Positions 1 to 4,884 of a DNA stretch of 6,725 nt are shown here, piece by piece. The translations under genes were made by a program, and so were the position numbers. This DNA is from Flemingiibacterium sp964603455 (lineage in GTDB: Bacteria; Bacillota; Clostridia; Oscillospirales; CAG-272): positions 1 to 6,725 of the forward strand of contig CAZRVL010000101.1 of assembly GCA_964603455.1 (NCBI GenBank), read 5' to 3'. Under the pieces are notes generated by a model, which did no database searches, was not told the origin of the DNA, and saw only the letters and a program-made list of their open reading frames with translations. How positions within the stretch are numbered: the stretch's first letter is position 1; each line of letters opens with the position of its first letter.

Positions 1-9
1 ACGTATAAT

Positions 10-38
10 ATTATACCACATTTCGAAGCATTTGTCAA
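10..38 (-). promoter_or_regulatory. Consensus sigma-A promoter reading left out of the window
   Basis: On the minus strand there is a perfect TTGACA (33-38), a 17-nt spacer (16-32) and a perfect TATAAT (10-15). The transcription start would fall at or just beyond position 1-4, so the gene it drives lies outside the window to the left. Upstream of the -35 box (about 43-63) lie A and T tracts that resemble an UP element. The same module occurs before the lipoprotein gene at 1240-1268. The hexamers and spacing are read directly; promoter activity is inferred. Confidence 0.85.
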
Positions 39-79
39 GGGGTTTTTCAAAAAAATATTTTTTCGACATATCATACAAA

Positions 80-126
80 TTTTCTCATCGGAAAGACAAT
101 GAAAATATAACTTTCCGATGAGAAAA
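80..126. repeat. Perfect 16-bp inverted repeat, 15-nt loop
   Basis: The left arm (80-95, TTTTCTCATCGGAAAG) is exactly complementary to the right arm (111-126), with a 15-nt AT-rich loop between them. It lies between the end of the lipoprotein gene and the leftward promoter. It resembles a terminator in stem length, but the T run is on the 5' arm and the A run on the 3' arm on both strands, so neither transcript would have a U tract after the hairpin. It could be a factor-binding dyad, an mRNA 3'-end stabilising hairpin for the lipoprotein gene, or a weak or factor-assisted terminator. Confidence 0.7.
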
Positions 127-161
127 CGATACTGTTCCTGTATGTCAAGCGCGTATACGTG

Positions 162-202
162 AAAAAACAACTTTAAAAGCCGAAGCGAGATTACTCTTCG
201 AC
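162..202 (-). terminator. Possible intrinsic terminator overlapping the lipoprotein stop codon
   Basis: On the minus strand a 7-bp stem (202-196 paired with 185-179, one G-U pair) encloses a 10-nt loop that contains the TAA stop codon. It is followed by a T-rich stretch (178-162, TTTTAAAGTTGTTTTTT). The stem is short and the T run is interrupted by AAAG, so this is a weak candidate. No better terminator for this gene is visible in the window. Confidence 0.4.
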
Positions 203-1174
203 CCCGGACGCAGCCAATTTCTCGCCGAAGCTCGTGTATTCGACCTCTACACCTTCGATAAACTCATAGAATGCGCGGTAGAATCGCGACTGGCGGAATA
301 CCTCGAAAAGCTCATCATGAAGCCCTTCCATGTACGAAACGTCCTTTTTTGCGCGCATGACGATGTGGAAACCGAAATCTGTCTCGATCACTCTACTGTG
401 ACCGCCCTCCGAAAGCGCGGAAGCCGCCTCCCAGATCTCGTCCAAAGCGTCATACTGCATCGTGTAATAGCCGTGCTCGGGCGGCAGATCATCGCCGTTG
501 TAATCCGAAAGCTCGGTCATCAGAGCTTCGAAGCTTTCACCTGCTTCGAGCCTTGCCAAAGCATCCTCGGCACGTCCCTTTGCCCAGTCCTTCAAAGATT
601 CATCCGGATAACTGATGTAAATTTCCTTGATGCAAAGTACCTCATCGGTCAACAACGCCGCCGCATAGTCGTCTTCGCTAACCGCAATGCCGCCACGCGC
701 CGCCATCTCATCGAGCAGCGCATACGCTATAGTCGTGTCAGCCGTCAATTCCTTCAAAAACGGCTCGTTTATGTACTGCGTCAAAAGCTGTTCCTTGTAA
801 GCCTCATCGCTTCCGCAGTCGGTCTTGAAGCTGTCAACATACGCATCTGTGCGCATCTGATCCTCTGAGGTCAGCTCGACACCATACTCGTCCGCCAAAA
901 GCCGAAGCCCGTGCCGATCAAGCACATTGTTCTCGGTGAGCGAATTGATCTCATTGATCTGATCGGCATCCAAAGCGGCATCCTCGCCGTAAAGATCGCG
1001 CTTGTTGTTCAGCCAAAAATACCGATATTCCTCGAATTTTACCTTTTCCGAGCCGATATTCATGACGACCTTCTTGTCCTCCGAGGACGATCTCAAGGGA
1101 TTCCGCTCGCCGCAGGAAACAATGGTCAAAATAACGAAAAATGCCGTAACGGCAAGGATGATTGATCTTTTCAT
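191..1174 (-). CDS. Lipoprotein with divergent parvulin-type (PpiC) peptidyl-prolyl isomerase domain
   Basis: This is a 327-residue extracytoplasmic folding-factor-like protein of the PrsA/SurA type. The N-terminus is a classic lipoprotein signal: MKR, a hydrophobic stretch (5-19) and a lipobox IVSC with the lipidated Cys at 21, so the mature protein should be anchored on the outer face of the membrane. Residues 35-165 form a charged helical region like the N-terminal chaperone part of SurA/PrsA proteins. Residues 178-275 match the rotamase domain: the AGESFEAL helix (211-218), an acidic loop, EAASALSEGG (249-258), and the well-conserved C-terminal FGFHI (267-271). The His of the usual SHILV first strand is replaced (IKEIYIS, 182-188), and the GGDLG loop is not recognisable, so isomerase activity is doubtful and a chaperone role is possible. 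The start at 1174 is chosen over an in-frame upstream start at 1237 because it gives the signal peptide, follows a GGAGG at 1187-1191, and 1237 lies at or above the predicted transcription start. It is transcribed alone from its own promoter. Confidence 0.85.
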   Translation of the reverse strand: MKRSIILAVTAFFVILTIVSCGERNPLRSSSEDKKVVMNIGSEKVKFEEYRYFWLNNKRDLYGEDAALDADQINEINSLTENNVLDRHGLRLLADEYGVELTSEDQMRTDAYVDSFKTDCGSDEAYKEQLLTQYINEPFLKELTADTTIAYALLDEMAARGGIAVSEDDYAAALLTDEVLCIKEIYISYPDESLKDWAKGRAEDALARLEAGESFEALMTELSDYNGDDLPPEHGYYTMQYDALDEIWEAASALSEGGHSRVIETDFGFHIVMRAKKDVSYMEGLHDELFEVFRQSRFYRAFYEFIEGVEVEYTSFGEKLAASGVEE

Positions 1175-1186
1175 GTAGCTAAAGTG

Positions 1187-1191
1187 CCTCC
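1187..1191 (-). promoter_or_regulatory. Ribosome binding site deciding the lipoprotein start
   Basis: GGAGG on the minus strand lies 12 nt before the ATG at 1174. The spacing is slightly long, but it is the only good Shine-Dalgarno in the region. It supports translation starting at the lipoprotein signal peptide rather than 21 codons upstream. Confidence 0.7.
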
Positions 1192-1239
1192 AAAAAACTT
1201 TATATATAAGGAATAAAAATTCCAAAACTATCTGCATAT

Positions 1240-1268
1240 ATTATACACCGACACAGCATATTTGTCAA
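1240..1268 (-). promoter_or_regulatory. Consensus sigma-A promoter of the lipoprotein gene
   Basis: On the minus strand there is a perfect TTGACA (1263-1268), a 17-nt spacer and a perfect TATAAT (1240-1245). The start of transcription would be near 1233, giving a leader of about 58 nt. A and T tracts at about 1272-1295 resemble an UP element. The -35 context (CTTGACAAAT) is identical to that of the promoter at 10-38. Confidence 0.9.
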
Positions 1269-1298
1269 GTGCAAAAAAATAAATTTTTTCAAAACCGG

Positions 1299-1327
1299 TA
1301 GATAATTTAATAAATTTGTGATATAAT
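1299..1327 (+). promoter_or_regulatory. Extended -10 promoter of the purine nucleoside phosphorylase gene
   Basis: TGATATAAT gives a perfect extended -10 (TG at 1319-1320, TATAAT at 1322-1327). The -35 at 1299-1304 (TAGATA) matches TTGACA at 4 of 6 positions with a 17-nt spacer. It diverges from the lipoprotein promoter; the two -35 boxes are about 30 bp apart and share the intervening A/T tract. Confidence 0.8.
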
Positions 1328-1339
1328 GATATAAAAAAC

Positions 1340-1367
1340 GAAAGGCAGCGGGATACCGCAAAATATC
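1340..1367 (+). promoter_or_regulatory. Distant ribosome binding site with small bridging hairpin
   Basis: The only Shine-Dalgarno-like sequence before the ATG is GAAAGG (1340-1345), 22 nt away, which is normally too far. Between them GCGG (1348-1351) can pair with CCGC (1356-1359) around a GATA loop. Folding this 12-nt hairpin would reduce the effective spacing to about 10 nt. The pairing is visible; the bridging role is inferred. Confidence 0.4.
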
Positions 1368-2204
1368 ATGGAAAAAGCAATATTTTCAGACTACCGCGAA
1401 AGCGCGGACTATATCGCATCGAAGATCGGTGAAAAGCCGGATGTTGCGATAATTTTGGGCTCGGGACTTGGTGATTTCGCCGAAAAGCTGGAGGATCAGA
1501 TCGTAATTCCTTACCGTGAAATACCACATTTCCCCATTTCTACCGTTTCTTACCAGAAGGGTGAGCTTGTCTTCGGACACCTCGGCGAAAAGAAAGTTCT
1601 CGCGATGAACGGCAGATTCCACTACTATGAAGGCTGGGAGATGTGGCAGACCGCCTATCCGGTCGGCGTTTTCAAGCTTCTCGGCATCGAAAAAATGATA
1701 ATCACGAACGCGGCCGGTGGAATTGGTTATAATGACGAACGCGAACTGCATCCGGGCGACCTCGTGTGCGTCAACGACCAGATCAAATTAGCACCGATGT
1801 CCCCCCTGCGCGGCGCGAATATCGAGGAGTTCGGAGCGAGATTTTTTGATATGCAGTCGGTTTTTGACAAAAATCTCATAAAGCTCGCGCACGAGATCGC
1901 TGCTGAACAGGGCTTCGAGCTTGGAGATGGCGTGTACGCCTATATGTCAGGACCGCAGTACGAGACTCCGGCTGAGATACGCGCACTCAAAACACTCGGC
2001 GCGAACCTTGTCGGAATGTCAACCGTTGCGGAAAATATTTTCGCCGCACAGCTCGGCATCAAGGTTCTCTGCATATCCTGCGTCACGAACATGGCAGCAG
2101 GCATCACCGGCGCGGCGATAACAGAGGACGAGGTGGTCGAGGTCGCGGTTTCGATAGCCTCAAAATTCGAGCGTTTGATCTCGGGTGTTATCGCAAAAAT
2201 GTAA
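1368..2204 (+). CDS. punA: Purine nucleoside phosphorylase (trimeric, guanosine/inosine type)
   Basis: This 278-residue cytoplasmic enzyme of purine salvage cleaves (deoxy)guanosine and inosine with phosphate to give free base and (deoxy)ribose-1-phosphate. It is full length for the trimeric NP-I family. Visible motifs are the phosphate-binding GSGLG (31-35), GRFHYYEG (82-89) with Arg and His contacts, TNAAGG (113-118), GPQYETPAEIR (195-205), VGMSTV (215-220) and TNMAAG (240-245). Glu199, Met217 and Asn241 correspond, with a constant offset of two, to human PNP Glu201, Met219 and Asn243. The Asn points to 6-oxopurine (guanosine/inosine) preference rather than adenosine. The usual Pro of STVPE is Ala here (STVAE), a minor change. 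The gene has its own extended -10 promoter and a distant ribosome binding site. No convincing terminator follows, so some transcripts may run on into the LCP gene. Confidence 0.95.
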   Translation: MEKAIFSDYRESADYIASKIGEKPDVAIILGSGLGDFAEKLEDQIVIPYREIPHFPISTVSYQKGELVFGHLGEKKVLAMNGRFHYYEGWEMWQTAYPVGVFKLLGIEKMIITNAAGGIGYNDERELHPGDLVCVNDQIKLAPMSPLRGANIEEFGARFFDMQSVFDKNLIKLAHEIAAEQGFELGDGVYAYMSGPQYETPAEIRALKTLGANLVGMSTVAENIFAAQLGIKVLCISCVTNMAAGITGAAITEDEVVEVAVSIASKFERLISGVIAKM

Positions 2205-2219
2205 ATTTTATAAGTATAA

Positions 2220-2235
2220 ACAGAAAATATTCTGT
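2220..2235. repeat. Short dyad upstream of the LCP promoter
   Basis: ACAGAA (2220-2225) and TTCTGT (2230-2235) form a 6-bp inverted repeat around AATA, about 20 bp upstream of the LCP -35 box and 15 bp after the punA stop codon. It lacks a following T tract, so it is not a typical terminator. It could be a regulator site, but a dyad of this size in AT-rich DNA may be chance. Confidence 0.3.
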
Positions 2236-2254
2236 CAATTACTTGTCACAGCTA

Positions 2255-2283
2255 TTGCAAACGCGGCAAAAGTATGATATAAT
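2255..2283 (+). promoter_or_regulatory. Extended -10 promoter of the LCP-glyS unit
   Basis: The TATAAT at 2278-2283 is preceded by TG at 2275-2276 (TGATATAAT, the same extended -10 as before punA). TTGCAA at 2255-2260 serves as -35 with a 17-nt spacer. Transcription would start near 2290, about 83 nt before the LCP start codon. It is probably also the main promoter for glyS. Confidence 0.8.
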
Positions 2284-2308
2284 AAATTAAAATTCGCATA
2301 TAAAAGAC

Positions 2309-2347
2309 CTGTTCGATGGCTCGAAAAAAGTCATCGAACAGAGCCAT
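2309..2347 (+). promoter_or_regulatory. Leader with two overlapping, mutually exclusive hairpins
   Basis: Stem A pairs 2309-2320 with 2330-2341: ten perfect pairs (CTGTTCGATG/CATCGAACAG) plus a G-U and a C-G pair around a 9-nt loop. Stem B pairs ATGGCTC (2316-2322) with GAGCCAT (2341-2347). The two share bases 2316-2320 and 2341, so only one can form at a time. Both lie in the predicted untranslated leader, 13 nt or more upstream of the ribosome binding site. No U tract follows directly, so this is not a standard terminator. It may be a leader switch, a protein-binding dyad, or an RNA-stabilising structure. Confidence 0.55.
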
Positions 2348-2359
2348 TATATTACTTAT

Positions 2360-2367
2360 AAGGAAGG
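2360..2367 (+). promoter_or_regulatory. Ribosome binding site deciding the LCP start
   Basis: AAGGAAGG ends 5 nt before the ATG at 2373. The alternative in-frame ATG at 2316 has no Shine-Dalgarno and lies inside the leader hairpin. This favours 2373 as the start. Confidence 0.75.
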
Positions 2368-2372
2368 AAATT

Positions 2373-3392
2373 ATGCTGTCAGCATTCAGAAATTTCGCAC
2401 TTACATTTCTTATCGCGGCGTTGATTTTCGGCTCGATAGCGTATTTTGTGGTCGGGTTCGTGCTCGAAACGGTCGAGGACGCGATAGATCCGACAGTCGA
2501 ATCGGTCGATACAGAACCGCTCGACCTTATATATGCCAACACGGAGGAGCCGACTGATGAAACGACCGATGCGCCGCCGCCCGATGAAGAGGAAATAAAC
2601 GGAAAGACCTTCAATATTTTGCTGGTTGGAAGTGACTATCAGCCCGAAATTTTTAAAGATTACGACTACGAAGAGACCTATACCGGTACGGGCTTCCCTG
2701 ATAAGCACTCACGCGAATGGGGCGCGGACATGATAATCCTGCTCCGTATAGATAAAGAAAACAAAAAATTCATATTCTGTTCAATTCCAAGGAATACACG
2801 TGTGCAAGTTGACGGAATATACACTCAGCTCGGAGATGTATATTCCGAAAAAGGCATCGATTTTCTGCGCGGAAAAGTCACCGGACTCACCGGTCTGCAA
2901 ATAGATTATTACGCGACTCTCGATGTCGGTTCGATAGCAGCCTGCGTAGAGGCGGTCGGCGGTGTCAGCTATTATGTTCCGGAGGACATGAACTATTCAG
3001 ACCCTGTACAAAATCTCGAAATAAATCTCAAAAAAGGCACTCAGACGCTCGATGGCGACAAAGCTATGCAGCTTTTGAGATATGTCGGTTATGAAGGCGG
3101 TTCATACACTCGTATGAAAACCGCAATAGATTTTTTGCAGAAAATGTTTGCAAAATTCACAAACACGACCTACTATACCAAAGCTCCCGAGCTTTACAAA
3201 ACTCTGACGCGCTACATAAAGACCGATTTTTCGGCAGACGATCTGCTGAACAACCTCGATCTGATCTTCGCATACACGAAATTCGAAGCATTGACCCTCA
3301 CCTATCCCGGCTCGGACAAGACCTATGACGGCATTTCATACTTTGAACCGTCCGTGTCAGGTGCGATGACAATGTTTGAAAAATATAAATAA
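2373..3392 (+). CDS. Membrane-anchored LCP (LytR-CpsA-Psr) domain protein, divergent active site
   Basis: This 339-residue protein has an N-terminal membrane anchor (about 8-30), an acidic Pro/Thr-rich extracellular linker (38-75), then an LCP domain (78-262) and a short C-terminal extension. LCP enzymes move teichoic acid or other glycopolymers from undecaprenyl pyrophosphate carriers to peptidoglycan. Recognisable blocks are NILLVGSD (81-88), GADMIILLRID (117-127), SIPRNTRV (137-144), LTGLQIDYY (172-180), VGGVSYYVP (195-203) and TLDGDKAMQLLR (225-236). Several hallmark residues differ from the family pattern: PRD is PRN, the Lys-x-Asn of the KLN motif is QLG (152-154), the R-x-R pair is R-Y-V (236-238), and the R-Q after the last conserved Arg is T-A. 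It may bind lipid-linked glycans without transfer activity, or belong to a divergent subfamily. An upstream in-frame ATG (2316) would add 19 residues with several Lys/Arg. It is likely co-transcribed with glyS, 36 bp downstream. Confidence 0.85.
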   Translation: MLSAFRNFALTFLIAALIFGSIAYFVVGFVLETVEDAIDPTVESVDTEPLDLIYANTEEPTDETTDAPPPDEEEINGKTFNILLVGSDYQPEIFKDYDYEETYTGTGFPDKHSREWGADMIILLRIDKENKKFIFCSIPRNTRVQVDGIYTQLGDVYSEKGIDFLRGKVTGLTGLQIDYYATLDVGSIAACVEAVGGVSYYVPEDMNYSDPVQNLEINLKKGTQTLDGDKAMQLLRYVGYEGGSYTRMKTAIDFLQKMFAKFTNTTYYTKAPELYKTLTRYIKTDFSADDLLNNLDLIFAYTKFEALTLTYPGSDKTYDGISYFEPSVSGAMTMFEKYK

Positions 3393-3410
3393 TTTGTAAA
3401 TTTTATCTTC

Positions 3411-3418
3411 AAAGGAGA
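3411..3418 (+). promoter_or_regulatory. Ribosome binding site of glyS
   Basis: AAAGGAGA with its GGAG core at 3414-3417 lies 11 nt before the glyS ATG. The 36-bp gap between the LCP stop codon and the ATG holds little else, so it leaves no room for a T-box leader or a separate promoter of normal size inside the gap. Confidence 0.75.
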
Positions 3419-3428
3419 TACAAATATA

Positions 3429-4829
3429 ATGAAAAATACCGAAAAAACGATGGATAAAATCGTCGCATTGTGTAAGACACGCGGTTTCGTCTTCCCCGGA
3501 AGCGAAATTTACGGCGGACTTGCCAATTCATGGGACTACGGACCTCTCGGCGTTGAACTGAAAAACAACGTTAAGCGTGCGTGGTGGAAAAAATTCGTTC
3601 AGGAAAATCCTTACAACGTCGGACTTGATGCCGCGATCCTGATGAATCCCGAAGTATGGGTCGCCTCCGGACACGTTGCGACCTTCAATGACCCGCTCAT
3701 CGACTGCAAAGCGTGCAAGATGCGTCATCGCGCCGATAAGCTGGTAGAACAATTTGTGCATGATAACAACATCACCGATGTGAATGTTGAAGCGATGGAC
3801 GGCGAAGCTCTCCTCGCATATATCCGTGAAAATAATGTGCCCTGCCCCGGCTGCGGAAAATCGGATTTCACCGATATTCGTAAGTTCAACCTGATGTACA
3901 AGACCCACCAGGGCGTTACCGAGGATTCGTCGAGCGAGGTTTATCTCCGTCCCGAAACCGCACAGGGAATTTTTGTCAATTTCCCGGCTATTCAGCGCAC
4001 TACTCGCCGCAAGCTCCCGTTCGGAGTCTGCCAGGTCGGAAAATCGTTCAGAAACGAGATCACTCCCGGTAACTTCATATTCCGCATCCGCGAATTTGAG
4101 CAGATGGAGCTTGAATTTTTCTGCAAGCCCGGCACCGACCTCGAATGGTTCCAGTACTGGCGCACTTACTGCCACGATTGGCTCAAGAGCCTTAACGTCA
4201 AGGACGAAAATCTCCGTCTGCGCGACCATGAACCCGAGGAACTTTCGTTCTATTCGAAAGCTACTACAGACTTCGAATATCTCTTCCCGTTCGGCTGGGG
4301 TGAGCTTTGGGGCGTTGCCGACCGCACTAACTACGATCTTACTCAGCATCAGGAGCATTCCGGTCAGGATCTCACATACTTCGACCCCGAAACTAATGAG
4401 CATTATGTGCCGTATGTTGTCGAGCCGTCGCTCGGTGCAGACCGCATGACCCTCGCGCTCCTCGTTGAAGCATACGATGAAGAGGTCATAGATGCAGAAA
4501 AGAACGATGTCCGCGTGGTAATGCACTTCCATCCGACCATCGCGCCGTTCAAGGTAGCTGTACTTCCCCTTTCGAAGAAGCTCTCGCCCGAAGCGACCGA
4601 GGTCTACACACAGCTTTCGAAGGATTTCATGACCGATTTCGACGAGACCGGTTCGATCGGAAAGAGATACCGCCGCGAGGACGAGATCGGAACACCGCTT
4701 TGCGTCACATACGACTTCGATTCGAAGGAAGACAATTGCGTCACCGTCCGCGACCGCGACACGATGGAGCAGGTCAGAATCCCGATCTCCGAGCTGAACG
4801 CATACGTTGCCGAAAAGATCAAGTTCTGA
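3429..4829 (+). CDS. glyS: Glycine--tRNA ligase, dimeric (alpha2) class II type
   Basis: This 466-residue cytoplasmic enzyme charges tRNA(Gly) with glycine using ATP. It is the single-chain homodimeric form, not the bacterial alpha2beta2 form encoded by glyQ and a separate long glyS. Visible features are the N-terminal SWDYGPLGVELKNN (34-47), a Cys-x2-Cys pair (93, 96) and a second pair CPGC (139-142) that could bind zinc in the insertion domain, YLRPETAQGIF (172-182), motif 2 around FRNEITPGNFIFRIREFEQME (207-227), and motif 3 PSLGADRMTLALL (333-345). A C-terminal anticodon-binding domain begins near HPTIAPFKVAVLP (368-380). Length and motifs are normal with no sign of damage. It is the last gene of the rightward unit and ends at a strong terminator. 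Confidence 0.96.
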   Translation: MKNTEKTMDKIVALCKTRGFVFPGSEIYGGLANSWDYGPLGVELKNNVKRAWWKKFVQENPYNVGLDAAILMNPEVWVASGHVATFNDPLIDCKACKMRHRADKLVEQFVHDNNITDVNVEAMDGEALLAYIRENNVPCPGCGKSDFTDIRKFNLMYKTHQGVTEDSSSEVYLRPETAQGIFVNFPAIQRTTRRKLPFGVCQVGKSFRNEITPGNFIFRIREFEQMELEFFCKPGTDLEWFQYWRTYCHDWLKSLNVKDENLRLRDHEPEELSFYSKATTDFEYLFPFGWGELWGVADRTNYDLTQHQEHSGQDLTYFDPETNEHYVPYVVEPSLGADRMTLALLVEAYDEEVIDAEKNDVRVVMHFHPTIAPFKVAVLPLSKKLSPEATEVYTQLSKDFMTDFDETGSIGKRYRREDEIGTPLCVTYDFDSKEDNCVTVRDRDTMEQVRIPISELNAYVAEKIKF

Positions 4830-4842
4830 TTCAAATAAATGA

Positions 4843-4877
4843 AAAAAACAGACTTACAAATCGTAAGTCTGTTTTTT
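4843..4877. terminator. Bidirectional intrinsic terminator between glyS and the MATE gene
   Basis: A perfect 15-bp stem (4843-4857 with 4863-4877) has a 5-nt loop. The 9-bp core CAGACTTAC/GTAAGTCTG is flanked by six A on the left and six T on the right, giving a U tract on both strands. It lies 13 bp after the glyS stop and 7 bp beyond the MATE stop, so it should end both convergent transcripts. Confidence 0.93.
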
Positions 4878-4884
4878 ATATAAA

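Noticed and set aside
143..148. A perfect TTGACA on the minus strand that could be a second leftward -35 box
   Set aside because: At 16-18 nt spacing the sequence is TTTTCT/TTTCTC/TTCTCA, inside the 80-126 inverted repeat arm, with no resemblance to a -10 box.
317..868. A 183-codon plus-strand open frame opposite the lipoprotein gene
   Set aside because: The minus-strand gene has a lipobox, a parvulin domain, a promoter and a ribosome binding site. The plus-strand frame is low-complexity shadow sequence with none of these.
2205..2254. A terminator for punA in the gap before the LCP promoter
   Set aside because: Only a 6-bp dyad (2220-2235) without a T tract is present. This is too weak to call a terminator.
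3528..4532. A 334-codon open frame antisense to glyS
   Set aside because: It lies wholly opposite a well-conserved gene with all class II synthetase motifs, its translation shows no recognisable domain, and it has no sensible promoter or ribosome binding site. It is a by-product of glyS codon use.
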